A DNA stretch of 64,000 nt, from positions 1 to 64,000 of the forward strand of contig JAYRGW010000011.1 of assembly GCA_041907665.1 (NCBI GenBank), in the 5' to 3' direction. A program made the translations under genes and the position numbers. This stretch comes from JAAYUD01 sp041907665. GTDB taxonomy: Bacteria > Bacteroidota > Bacteroidia > Bacteroidales > Bacteroidaceae. Shown here one piece after another: positions 55,049 to 63,686 of this stretch; the first letter of the stretch is position 1, and every line of letters starts with the position of its first letter. The notes beneath the pieces were generated by a model. The model searched no databases, was not told where the DNA came from, and saw nothing but the letters and a program-made list of their open reading frames with translations.

Positions 55049-55984
55049 TTATTTAGATATTTCCAACATACGCCGGATAGGTACGATAGCCTTTTCGGCT
55101 ATTTCTTTATCTACCTGTATTTCGGGGGTTTCATTGAGTAGGCAGTTGTATACCTTTTCAATCGTATTCAGTTTCATGAAGTTGCATTCGCTGCATCCGC
55201 AAGTCCTATTGTCGTCGGGTGGGGCAGGGATGAAAGTTTTGCTTGGGCACCGTTTCGTCAGTTCGTGAAGAATGCCCCATTCCGTAGCCACGATAAATTC
55301 TTTAGCCTCGCTCTTTTCTGCTTCTTTTATCAGCTTGGCTGTAGAGCCTACGATATCGGCCAGTGCAATGACGGGGGCTTTACATTCCGGATGTACCAAT
55401 ACGAGTGCCTGTGGATACTGCTTTTTCAGATCGACAATTCCTTCTATCGAAAATTGAGAATGTACGTGGCATGCACCATCCCACAGCAGCATACTTCTTC
55501 CTGTCACCGCGTTGATATAATTACCCAGATTCTTATCCGGACCGAATATTATTTTTTCATCTTTCGGAAAACTTTCTACTATCTGTATCGCATTGCCCGA
55601 GGTTACTACTACGTCCGTCAGAGCTTTTACGGCGGCAGTCGTATTGACATACGAAAGTACCTTGTATCCCGGATGAGCTTCGACAAATGTTTTGAAAGAA
55701 TCTGCGGGACAACTGTCTGCAAGCGAACATCCTGCATTTATATCCGGAACCAACACCTTGCGGTCGTAGCATAGTATCTTGGCTGTTTCGCCCATAAAGT
55801 GAACACCACACATCACAATGATACGTGCGTTCGTTTGTGCTGCTTTTCTAGCCAAGGCCAAACTATCACCCACGTAGTCTGCAATATCTTGAATATCGCC
55901 TGTCTGATAGTAATGTGCCAATATCAGTGCATCTTTCTCTTTTCGCAATCGGGCTATGCCCTGAATGAGTTCTTCCTTTTCCAT
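55049..55984 (-). CDS. nadA: Quinolinate synthase
   Basis: The 311-residue enzyme condenses iminoaspartate with dihydroxyacetone phosphate using a [4Fe-4S] cluster. It has ILAHYYQTGDIQDIADYVGDS, IVMCGVHFMGETAKIL (cluster Cys), VHPECKAPV and the last Cys motif TCGCSECNFMKLNT. YVNTTAAVKAL and WDGACHVHSQF are also conserved. It follows nadB on the same strand after 79 bases. Confidence 0.96.
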   Translation of the reverse strand: MEKEELIQGIARLRKEKDALILAHYYQTGDIQDIADYVGDSLALARKAAQTNARIIVMCGVHFMGETAKILCYDRKVLVPDINAGCSLADSCPADSFKTFVEAHPGYKVLSYVNTTAAVKALTDVVVTSGNAIQIVESFPKDEKIIFGPDKNLGNYINAVTGRSMLLWDGACHVHSQFSIEGIVDLKKQYPQALVLVHPECKAPVIALADIVGSTAKLIKEAEKSEAKEFIVATEWGILHELTKRCPSKTFIPAPPDDNRTCGCSECNFMKLNTIEKVYNCLLNETPEIQVDKEIAEKAIVPIRRMLEISK

Positions 55985-56063
55985 GAAAGTGTTATTCCGT
56001 TAAAATCCTTATCAGAAATATATGATGTGAATGTGTGAATGAAATAGGTCGTGTGTTCTCTTT

Positions 56064-57593
56064 TCACTTTTCTTTCTTCACGACGGTGTGCCTTTGCCAT
56101 TCGTCCTGTTGCTCGGGGTAGTCCGATCGATAGTGCCCGCCACGACTTTCTTTGCGTTGCAATGCCGAAGCCACAATGATTTTCGCTGCCGTCAGTTTAT
56201 GCTTTTCGCGCCACGATAGCAAGTCCAAGTCATCTGTCTCATACCGTTTCAGTTGGCTTTCGATGGCGTCAAGTGCTTGTTGCAGCTCTTCTTCGCAACG
56301 AATGATACCTGCATTTTCCATCAACAGCGTGCCCAAGTCGAAGCTCGGTTGTTTTATTTCTTTTCCCAATTCAAAGTCATTGTAGGCATATTCATTGCGC
56401 ATATCGTTATTTCGCAATATATCGTCTGCTACTCGTTTGCCGAATACCAGACACTCTATCAATGAGTTTGAAGCCAGTCGGTTGGCACCCATCAGTCCTG
56501 TCGAAGCTACTTCGCCCACCGCATAGAGGTGGGCAATGTTGGTTCGTCCGTAAAGGTCTGTAGTGATACCTCCTACCGTATAGTGAGCGGCCGGAGCCAC
56601 CGGAATACGTTGGGTCATATCAATGCCGTTATCGGCACAGTATTTAAATATGTTGGGAAATCTATGTCGAATGACTTCCGGATCGAGATGATCGAGTGTG
56701 AGGTTCACGTACGGAGATTTGGTCTTCCGCATTTCCAAGAATATTTGTCTTGCCACCACATCTCGCGGTTCCAGTTCGGCCAGTGGATACTTGCCATACA
56801 TGAATCTCTCGCCATTTATGTTGTATAGACGTGCTCCTTCACCTCGCACAGCTTCGCTCACAAGAAAAGCTTCTTTGCCTTCCATGTATACTGCCGTAGG
56901 GTGAAATTGTATGAATTCCATATCGCGAATTTCGGCACCTGCTTCGTAGGCCATGGCAATGCCGCTGCCGGTTGCCGTGGGCGGATTGGTTGTGCGCGAA
57001 AAAAGAGCTCCCACACCACCTGTAGCCAGTATTATTTCGTCTCCGTAAATGAAGTCGGGACTATGATGCTTGTGATTATAGCATACCACTCCTTTGCATC
57101 CTTCTTTGTCGACCAGCAACTTCAATGCTTCTTCGTTCGAAAGAATCTGAATATCGGGCTGGCGCTTCAGTACTTGCCCTATCATAAACAGAGTGATGTT
57201 TTTGCCTGTGGCGTCGCCTCCGGCATGCAATATCCGATGATGATGATGGCCCCCTTCGAGTCCCAATTCCAAATGTCCGTTGTGAGTATCGAATTTCATG
57301 CCCCAGTCTATCACCTCTTCAATACGTGCCGGTGCCTCTTCGGTCAGCACTTTTACTGCTTCTTCGTCGCATAGTCCACGTCCGGCTTCAACCGTATCGT
57401 CGAAATGTTCTAACGGACTGTCATCGTCTTCTGTTACGGCTGCGATACCGCCTTGTGCATGAAAGGAGTTACTTTCATCAATATCTTCCTTGGTCAGTAG
57501 CAGTACTTTAGAATGTTTTGACAACATACATGCAGTATACAGACCGGCTAGTCCGCTTCCCACTACGATACAAGTTTTTCTTCTTAGAGCCAT
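56064..57593 (-). CDS. nadB: L-aspartate oxidase
   Basis: The 509-residue flavoenzyme oxidises aspartate to iminoaspartate for NadA. It has the FAD site CIVVGSGLAGLYTACMLSK, SNSFHAQGGIAAV, GGHHHHRILHAGGDATGK, QFHPTAVY, VSEAVRGEGARLYN and HYTVGGITTD, and ends in the helical domain of the fumarate reductase family. The start MALRRKTCIVVG is used; a Met 17 codons upstream would add residues not typical of the family. It is the first gene of the nadBA operon. Confidence 0.95.
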   Translation of the reverse strand: MALRRKTCIVVGSGLAGLYTACMLSKHSKVLLLTKEDIDESNSFHAQGGIAAVTEDDDSPLEHFDDTVEAGRGLCDEEAVKVLTEEAPARIEEVIDWGMKFDTHNGHLELGLEGGHHHHRILHAGGDATGKNITLFMIGQVLKRQPDIQILSNEEALKLLVDKEGCKGVVCYNHKHHSPDFIYGDEIILATGGVGALFSRTTNPPTATGSGIAMAYEAGAEIRDMEFIQFHPTAVYMEGKEAFLVSEAVRGEGARLYNINGERFMYGKYPLAELEPRDVVARQIFLEMRKTKSPYVNLTLDHLDPEVIRHRFPNIFKYCADNGIDMTQRIPVAPAAHYTVGGITTDLYGRTNIAHLYAVGEVASTGLMGANRLASNSLIECLVFGKRVADDILRNNDMRNEYAYNDFELGKEIKQPSFDLGTLLMENAGIIRCEEELQQALDAIESQLKRYETDDLDLLSWREKHKLTAAKIIVASALQRKESRGGHYRSDYPEQQDEWQRHTVVKKEK

Positions 57594-57792
57594 TATGCTG
57601 TACTTTTCTTGCGGCAAAGATACTGCAAGCCAAGCGCAATACAAAACAAATCTTTAGAATTTTGTTTGGTATTGCGGTTTATATGGTGTTCTTTTGATAT
57701 GCCGATATGGCAAATGCGACGATGAAAAGAGTTATTGTAGGTTTTTTCGCCTTGTCCGGTTGTTGGCTGGGTTCATAGCCTGCGCTTGTACA

Positions 57793-58395
57793 TCACTCTC
57801 CTGCCTTTTCGAATATTGCATATCTTCTGCTTCCTATGTTCTGTATTTTGCCGGCTTCTTCCCATCTGTGCAGGCGGTGCCATACGGTCGTCTTGTTGCA
57901 ACCGGTCTTCATCATCAGGTCTTTTGCCGTTATTCGCTTCTGTTCATTGAGCATTTCGTCCAGCAGTTGCTCCCATTTCTCATTCGAGTGGACATCAAAA
58001 TGCGAATTGCTTCCCGAACATTCGAATTCGGCGTACATCAGTGCTTTTTTTATTTTTGCATCTGGGCGGTAGGCTATATCTTTAAACTCTATTTTCAGAT
58101 TGCGGGCATTCATCTCTTCGATGGGTTTGCGACAGGTTGCCGTAGGCTGAAAGTAGCCGATGCCCTTCAGATGTACACATTCGCCGTTGCGCAGCGTCTC
58201 TTGTATCACATCGGCCAAAGATTCAATCATTCCTATCAATTCTCCTTTGCCATAAGTAGAGCGGTGATGTAGCTTTTGGGCTATATCATCTGTAGTCTGG
58301 GTACTGTGGCAAACTACACGCGGATAATAACGATTCTTTTTTTCTTTCGCTTTCACTCCTCCTGTCAGAGGGTACAATTCATACTTTATTGACAT
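57793..58395 (-). CDS. HU-like DNA-binding protein with C-terminal winged helix (paralogue 2)
   Basis: The 200-residue protein is clearly related to the one at 16416-17027 along its whole length (shared MxIKYELYP, YPRVVCH, GELIGMxES, NGECVHL, TATCRKPIxEMNARNLKIE). The HU-like domain occupies about 1-130 and the winged helix about 152-197 (ITAKDLMMKTGCNKTTVWHRL). The 15-20 bases before the start are nearly the same as for paralogue 1, and both genes have a 22-bp repeat array about 55 bases upstream. A start nine codons earlier is possible in this copy only. Confidence 0.88.
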   Translation of the reverse strand: MSIKYELYPLTGGVKAKEKKNRYYPRVVCHSTQTTDDIAQKLHHRSTYGKGELIGMIESLADVIQETLRNGECVHLKGIGYFQPTATCRKPIEEMNARNLKIEFKDIAYRPDAKIKKALMYAEFECSGSNSHFDVHSNEKWEQLLDEMLNEQKRITAKDLMMKTGCNKTTVWHRLHRWEEAGKIQNIGSRRYAIFEKAGE

Positions 58396-58450
58396 GTCTT
58401 TCAAGGTTTTATTATGGTTCATTCATTTATTACATCCTTTCGTTTCGTTC

Positions 58451-58560
58451 GTTCGGTCACGACCATACATACGTTTGCTTACGACCGAACGTGTGTATGG
58501 TCACGACCAAACAAGTGTATGCTCGTAACCAAACACTTGTTTGCTCATCGGCAAACCAAT
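58451..58560. repeat. 22-bp tandem repeat array D (5 units)
   Basis: Exactly five 22-bp units start at 58451, 58473, 58495, 58517 and 58539. The core pattern is GTATGGTCACGACCAAAC with a four-base tail. This keeps the palindromic layout of arrays B and C but uses other bases in the centre. It begins 55 bases before the HU-like start codon and ends about 120 bases before the -7 box of the divergent marR gene. Outer flanks CGTTTCGTT and (inverse) CGTTTCATT suggest short inverted ends. Confidence 0.9.
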
Positions 58561-58680
58561 GAAACGAGCATACGAATATAATGAATATTAATGATATATG
58601 CAAAGAAAGTAACGAATGTGTTGGTTGAAATTTCTTATACTTTTTTTGCTTGGAATTATTATCTATTGGAAAATATTGTT

Positions 58681-58688
58681 TATATTTG
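58681..58688 (+). promoter_or_regulatory. -7 box of the MarR regulator gene
   Basis: TATATTTG lies 28 bases before the chosen ATG at 58717. A TTTG with standard spacing is not seen. Its position rules out the longer in-frame starts further upstream. Confidence 0.5.
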
Positions 58689-58716
58689 CAGTCGAAATAA
58701 ATTAAGAAATAAGAAA

Positions 58717-59082
58717 ATGGAAGCTATTTGCGGGTTGAAAGATGTATATAAGGTGCTGTACCAGTTCGAAAGACAGTTTCAGGTATCGCACGAGATGACG
58801 ATAAACGAGGCTATGTTGATGTGTTGTCTTCAAGATGGTGATGGCAAATCGGCAGGAGCATTGTGCGAATATATAGGGCTCTCGCCTTCGCGTGTGTCTA
58901 AGATTATCAACTCTGTAGAGAAGATGGGCTATATCGAACGCAGTATCAGTTCGGAAGACAAAAGGCAGATGCTCTTTTCGCTCACTACGAGCGGATGGCG
59001 CAAGATAACCGAGATGAGGAAGATTGAGTTGCACATCCCCGAGCTGTATGCCCAACTGAAATCTTGCTTCGAAAAGGGATAA
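58717..59082 (+). CDS. MarR-family transcriptional regulator
   Basis: The 121-residue protein has a winged helix with TINEAMLMCCLQDGDGKSAGALCEYIGLSPSRVSKIINSVEKMGYIERSISSEDKRQMLFSLT. The recognition helix is LSPSRVSKIINSVEK and the wing has EDKRQML. The neighbouring Cys residues (CCLQDG, ALCEY) could respond to oxidants or sulfur species. The disulfide reductase fusion gene follows on the same strand after 61 bases, which suggests that it is the regulated target. Confidence 0.85.
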   Translation: MEAICGLKDVYKVLYQFERQFQVSHEMTINEAMLMCCLQDGDGKSAGALCEYIGLSPSRVSKIINSVEKMGYIERSISSEDKRQMLFSLTTSGWRKITEMRKIELHIPELYAQLKSCFEKG

Positions 59083-59143
59083 TTCCCTTTTTTTACCTAA
59101 TTAGTTTGTAATAGAAAATATTAATAATAAAAACAATAAAAGG

Positions 59144-61603
59144 ATGAAGTATCTAATAGTCGGTGGGGTAGCAGGTGGTGCTACAGTTGCGGCTCGTCTT
59201 CGCCGTCTGGACGAAGATGCCGAGATCATTTTGTTCGAACGCGGGCAGTATGTATCGTATGCCAATTGCGGACTTCCTTATTACATAGGAGGAGAAATTA
59301 AAGAGCGTCAGAAACTTTTTGTTCAGACAGAAAAAGGATTTGTCGATCGTTTTCGTATTGATATCAGGACGCAGCAAGAAGTTGTTGCCATTCATCAACA
59401 GACCAAGACAGTAGAGGTCCGAAACTTAGTATCGGGAGAACAGTATTCCGAGCATTACGATAAGCTGGTGCTATCGCCCGGTGCCGAACCTGTCAGACCT
59501 CGTATCGAAGGTATTCATCATCCTCATATTTTTACTTTGCGCAATGTCTCCGATACGGATGCTATCAAACAATATATCACCGCGCACAAACCTCAAGAGG
59601 CTGTAGTGGTAGGCGGTGGTTTCATCGGATTGGAGATGGTAGAGAATCTGCATGCGCAGGGCATTGGTGTTTCGGTTATCGAGAAAGCCAATCAGGTGAT
59701 GGCTCCGCTAGATTATTCGATGGCGCAGTTGGTGCACGAGAAATTGGTGCACAAGGGAGTACAACTTTTGTTGAACAATGGAGTGGAGCGATTCGAGGTT
59801 CAGGGAGATAAAGTGGCGGTATGCTTGGAGAATGGGAGACGGATTCTGACCGATATGGTGATACTTAGCATCGGTGTGCGTCCCGAAACAGGATTGGCCG
59901 TCGATGCGGGACTGGCTATCGGTGCTACTCATGGTATTGCGGTGAATAAATATATGCAGACATCCGATCCCGATATTTATGCATTGGGCGATGCTGTAGA
60001 GGTTGTTCACGGCGTAACAGGCAAACCGGTGCTTATTCCATTGGCCGGTCCTGCAAACAAACAGGGACGCATCGTGGCCGACAATATCGTGTTCGGCAAT
60101 ACCGAAGAATACGGCGGTACGATTGGTACGTCGATAGCAAAAGTGTTCGACATGGCAGTGGCTGCGGCGGGTGCCAACGCCAAATTGCTGCGGCGCGAAG
60201 GTATCGCTTATGTCTCATCGTATACGCATCCCGCTTCTCATGCCGGATATTATCCGGCTGCCATACCGATGAGCATCAAGATATTGTTTGCCCCCGAAGG
60301 AGGCCAGTTGCTTGGAGTGCAGATTGTGGGCTACGATGGCGTGGACAAGCGTATCGAAATGTTGGCTCAAGTCATTCAACACCACGGAACGGTATACGAC
60401 TTGGCAGCGTTGGAACAGGCTTATGCTCCTCCGTATTCTTCGGCCAAAGATCCGGTGAATATGGCGGGCTTTGTGGCTCAAAATATAGTAGAAGGCAAGG
60501 TTGCTATAGCTCACTGGCGCGATGTGAATATCGACGATAAGGGGCAATATATATTGGATGTCCGTACGAGAGACGAATTTCAGTTGGGCAATATCTCGGG
60601 ATCGGTCAATATTCCGCTGGACGAGTTGAGAGAACATATAAACGAACTGCCTCGCGATAAGGAGATTATCGTCACTTGCGCAGTAGGTTTGCGTGGATAT
60701 TTGGCCTATCGAATTCTTGCACAAAATGGATTTGCCAAGGTGCGCAACCTCTCGGGTGGTTATAAGACATGGTGTATGGCTACTACAGATTGGACCAATC
60801 GCTCCGTATCTATAGATTGTGCTTGCGATGCGTCTTCTTCGGGCGAACAGACCGTTCAGGAGTTGCCTGTTCAGACTGTTGAGATCGATGCGTGCGGACT
60901 GATGTGTCCCGGGCCAATCATGAAGTTGAAACAGAATTATGGCAATATCGAAACCGGCAGCCGATTGCTTATAAAGGCAACCGATCCTGCCTTTGGCAAA
61001 GATGTGGCTTCGTGGTGTCAGATGATGGGTGCCAAACTAATAGATGTGCAAGACAATAAGGGAATTGTGCAGGCTCTCGTCGAGAAAGCAGAAAAACAGC
61101 CCGAGGTACACGATGCGGCAAATGTGAAACTGCCTGATAATAAAACGATGATAGTCTTCAGCGACGATTTGGATAAGGCATTGGCATCATTTGTACTGGC
61201 TAATGGGGCACTGGCTGCCGGCAAAAAGGTAACAATGTTCTTCACATTCTGGGGACTGAACATCATAAAGAAACGTCAGAAACCTGCCGTAAGCAAAGAT
61301 ATTTTCGGCAAGATGTTTGGCATGATGTTGCCTTCGCATAGTGGCAAATTATCGCTGTCGAAGCTCAATATGTGGGGCATGGGCAGCCTCATGATGAGGT
61401 TCATCATGAAGAAAAAGCGTATCGATAGTTTGGAAAGTCTCATGCAGCAAGCCATACATGGCGGTGTTGAGATGATAGCTTGCACCATGAGTATGGACGT
61501 GATGGGAGTGAAGCGCGAAGAATTGTTGGACAATGTACAGCTTGGCGGAGTTGCGGCCTATATGGAAAGAGCCGAACATGCCAATATGAATTTGTTTATC
61601 TAA
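59144..61603 (+). CDS. Fused CoA-disulfide reductase / rhodanese / TusA / DsrE-like protein
   Basis: The 819-residue protein joins four modules. Residues 1-445 form an FAD/NAD(P)H disulfide reductase (VGGVAGGATVAARLRRL) with the redox Cys42 in SYANCGLPYY. Residues 455-555 form a rhodanese with the persulfide Cys512 in VTCAVGLRGY. Residues 578-650 form a TusA-like domain with C584 and C588 (CGLMCPGP). The rest (about 665-819) is a DsrE-type domain. This arrangement is known among CoA-persulfide reductases. It likely handles persulfide or polysulfide sulfur in the cytoplasm. A MarR regulator precedes it and a strong terminator follows. Confidence 0.92.
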   Translation: MKYLIVGGVAGGATVAARLRRLDEDAEIILFERGQYVSYANCGLPYYIGGEIKERQKLFVQTEKGFVDRFRIDIRTQQEVVAIHQQTKTVEVRNLVSGEQYSEHYDKLVLSPGAEPVRPRIEGIHHPHIFTLRNVSDTDAIKQYITAHKPQEAVVVGGGFIGLEMVENLHAQGIGVSVIEKANQVMAPLDYSMAQLVHEKLVHKGVQLLLNNGVERFEVQGDKVAVCLENGRRILTDMVILSIGVRPETGLAVDAGLAIGATHGIAVNKYMQTSDPDIYALGDAVEVVHGVTGKPVLIPLAGPANKQGRIVADNIVFGNTEEYGGTIGTSIAKVFDMAVAAAGANAKLLRREGIAYVSSYTHPASHAGYYPAAIPMSIKILFAPEGGQLLGVQIVGYDGVDKRIEMLAQVIQHHGTVYDLAALEQAYAPPYSSAKDPVNMAGFVAQNIVEGKVAIAHWRDVNIDDKGQYILDVRTRDEFQLGNISGSVNIPLDELREHINELPRDKEIIVTCAVGLRGYLAYRILAQNGFAKVRNLSGGYKTWCMATTDWTNRSVSIDCACDASSSGEQTVQELPVQTVEIDACGLMCPGPIMKLKQNYGNIETGSRLLIKATDPAFGKDVASWCQMMGAKLIDVQDNKGIVQALVEKAEKQPEVHDAANVKLPDNKTMIVFSDDLDKALASFVLANGALAAGKKVTMFFTFWGLNIIKKRQKPAVSKDIFGKMFGMMLPSHSGKLSLSKLNMWGMGSLMMRFIMKKKRIDSLESLMQQAIHGGVEMIACTMSMDVMGVKREELLDNVQLGGVAAYMERAEHANMNLFI

Positions 61604-61615
61604 CACGCACGCTAT

Positions 61616-61661
61616 AAAACGAATAGGAGGCACCATTAGTATGACGCCTCCTATTCGTTTT
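61616..61661. terminator. Bidirectional terminator
   Basis: A 16-bp perfect stem (AAAACGAATAGGAGGC) with a 14-base loop lies between two convergent genes. T-rich sequence follows on both strands. Confidence 0.92.
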
Positions 61662-61672
61662 TAATTCAAAGT

Positions 61673-62278
61673 CTATTCGAATACTTTGATTCTATCTTCC
61701 AATGGTTTGAATTCTTTCTCGCCCGGTCCGCCTAGTGGCTTTCCGAAAGGCATCTCGGCTATCAGTTTCCACGAAGCGGGAATGTTCCATTCTTTTGCAA
61801 CACTTTCGTCTATAAGCGGATTGTAGTGCTGTAGATTGACACCGAAGCCCAGTTCTTCCAACATGGTCCATATAGCTAGTTGATGCATGCCCGAAGTCTG
61901 CTGTGACCAAATAGGAAAGTTATCCGCATAAGTGGGAAACATCTCTTGCAGTCCTTTAATCACATCTTGATCTTCGAAATACAGAATGCTGCCGTAGCCG
62001 GCTAGGAAAGCTGCATCTATTTTTGCTTCCGTGCTTTTGAATGCTTCGGCAGGAACAATCTTGCGCAGAATATCTTTGGTCATATTCCACAGTTTCTTAT
62101 GATGTTCGCCCAGTAGCAATACGACTCTTGTCGATTGCGAATTGAATGAACTGGGTACATGCTTTACAGCGAAGTCTATCACTTCTTTTATCTCTTTGTC
62201 CGATACCGGCGATTCATTGCTTATCGCATAATAAGTGCGTCGAGATTCGAGCGCTTCTTTGAATGTTTTATTTGTCAT
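61673..62278 (-). CDS. Nitroreductase-family flavoprotein
   Basis: The 201-residue protein is of the FMN-dependent nitroreductase family. It begins FKEALESRRTYYAISNESPV with the FMN-contacting Arg and has SSFNSQSTRVVLLLG, GYGSILYFED, QTSGMHQLAIWTMLEELGFG and MPFGKPLG. It resembles the YdgI/HBN1-like subgroup, which reduces nitro compounds or quinones with NAD(P)H. The gene is single, convergent with the sulfur reductase gene. Confidence 0.92.
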   Translation of the reverse strand: MTNKTFKEALESRRTYYAISNESPVSDKEIKEVIDFAVKHVPSSFNSQSTRVVLLLGEHHKKLWNMTKDILRKIVPAEAFKSTEAKIDAAFLAGYGSILYFEDQDVIKGLQEMFPTYADNFPIWSQQTSGMHQLAIWTMLEELGFGVNLQHYNPLIDESVAKEWNIPASWKLIAEMPFGKPLGGPGEKEFKPLEDRIKVFE

Positions 62279-62518
62279 CCTTTTATGTTTTTATGTTCTT
62301 ATTTGTTTATTTATTCAATACCTAAAAATAATTATAATTATTTACTTCTGGTATCAGTGCTGTTTATCTTTATGATTCTTTAATAAACCGGTCTGTTTAT
62401 TTTTTCTCTATGGCTTGCTATGATAAAACAAAAATGACGGTGATTGGTATCAAATATTAATCGTAAAATAGAGTACTATTCAAAAAAATAATATAAATTC
62501 GTCTTCTTATAATATCTG

Positions 62519-62591
62519 TATCCCGAGAGAAGCAGATAGGTTTCGGCCGCAGGCGGTAGTGGTATATCTGTTTGTTAATACTCTCAGGATA
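62519..62591 (+). ncRNA. Candidate structured leader RNA of the fructokinase gene
   Basis: A closing stem pairs TATCCCGAGAG (62519-62529) with CTCTCAGGATA (62581-62591), 10 of 11 positions. Directly stacked on it, AAGCAGATA (62530-62538) pairs with TATCTGTTT (62565-62573, one G-U). The enclosed G/C-rich tip (62539-62564) can form CCG-CGG pairs, and GTTAATA stays unpaired before the closing strand. It ends 41 bases before the start codon. No known riboswitch was recognised. The rest of the 350-base gap upstream shows no gene. Confidence 0.45.
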
Positions 62592-62632
62592 AAGAAAACT
62601 TAGGAATATTGAATTTAAGCAAACGAATAAAG

Positions 62633-63514
62633 ATGAATGATTTAATTGTCGGAATTGGCGAAGCATTATGGGATGTGCTTCCGGATAGCAAGAGTTTGGG
62701 TGGTGCTCCAGCAAACTTTGCCTATCATGTATCTCAGTTCGGGCTTCATAGTTGTGTGGTAAGTGCTGTAGGCAACGATAAGTTGGGACACGAAATAATA
62801 GAAAACTTCGCCTCGAAGAAACTGAATAGTCTGTTGGCGTCTGTGCTTTATAATACGGGAACTGTGCAGGTAGGGCTTGACGAGGTTGGCGTTCCCTGTT
62901 ATACCATTGAGGAGAACGTCGCGTGGGATAATATACCGTTTACTCCAGAGCTGCAAGAATTGGCTCATCATACCCGTGCCGTCTGCTTCGGTTCGCTGGC
63001 ACAGCGTAGTGCTGTTTCTTGCCAGACAATCAACTGCTTCCTTGATACCATGCCCGGCGGAGAAGGACAATATAAGATATTCGATATCAATCTGCGACAG
63101 AATTTTTATACCGAAGAGATTGTCTCCAATTCGTTGCAAAAGTGTAACATCCTTAAGATAAACGACGAAGAGTTTCTCATCGTGAGCCGCATGCTTGGTT
63201 ATCCGGATATCGAAATGGAGAAAGGGTGCGAGATGATTCTAGAGAAATATAACTTGGAGATGCTTATTCTTACTTGTGGTGCCGATGGAAGTTACGTCTT
63301 TACTCCGGACAATGATGTTTCGTTCATCGAGACACCCGAAGTAGATGTTGCCGATACGGTAGGGGCGGGCGACTCTTTTACCGCGGCTTTCGTTGCATCT
63401 ATTCTGAAAGGCAAGAGCGTGGCAGATGCACACCGTATAGCCGTCAATGTTTCGGCGTATGTTTGTACACAGAATGGTGCTATGCCCGTATTGCCTAAGA
63501 AACTTCTGAAGTAA
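62633..63514 (+). CDS. PfkB-family carbohydrate kinase (fructokinase)
   Basis: The 293-residue protein has the PfkB start VGIGEALWDVLPDSKSLGGAPANFAYHV with the sugar-binding GGAPAN, and the C-terminal DTVGAGDSFTAAFVA with the catalytic Asp and anion hole. This GG-APANFAYH form is typical of Bacteroides fructokinases, which make fructose 6-phosphate. The start MNDLIVG is used; eight more codons upstream are possible. It stands alone, preceded by a possible structured leader and followed by a strong hairpin. Confidence 0.9.
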   Translation: MNDLIVGIGEALWDVLPDSKSLGGAPANFAYHVSQFGLHSCVVSAVGNDKLGHEIIENFASKKLNSLLASVLYNTGTVQVGLDEVGVPCYTIEENVAWDNIPFTPELQELAHHTRAVCFGSLAQRSAVSCQTINCFLDTMPGGEGQYKIFDINLRQNFYTEEIVSNSLQKCNILKINDEEFLIVSRMLGYPDIEMEKGCEMILEKYNLEMLILTCGADGSYVFTPDNDVSFIETPEVDVADTVGAGDSFTAAFVASILKGKSVADAHRIAVNVSAYVCTQNGAMPVLPKKLLK

Positions 63515-63522
63515 AAGTCTCA

Positions 63523-63575
63523 ATGAATAAAGAATGGAGCATACTCTACTGATAGATGCTCCATTCTTTATTCAT
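63523..63575. terminator. Terminator after fructokinase
   Basis: A perfect 20-bp inverted repeat (63523-63542 with 63556-63575) encloses a 13-base loop, nine bases after the stop. The arm includes TAAAGAATGGAGC. The T-tract is weak. Confidence 0.75.
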
Positions 63576-63686
63576 ATTATCGGTACGACTTAATTCATTG
63601 CGATAAGTTATTCGATTGTCAGCTTCGTCTTGTTCGGAAGCGTACTTTCTGTTCTTATAGAGCGTACTAATGTATATCGCTTAACA

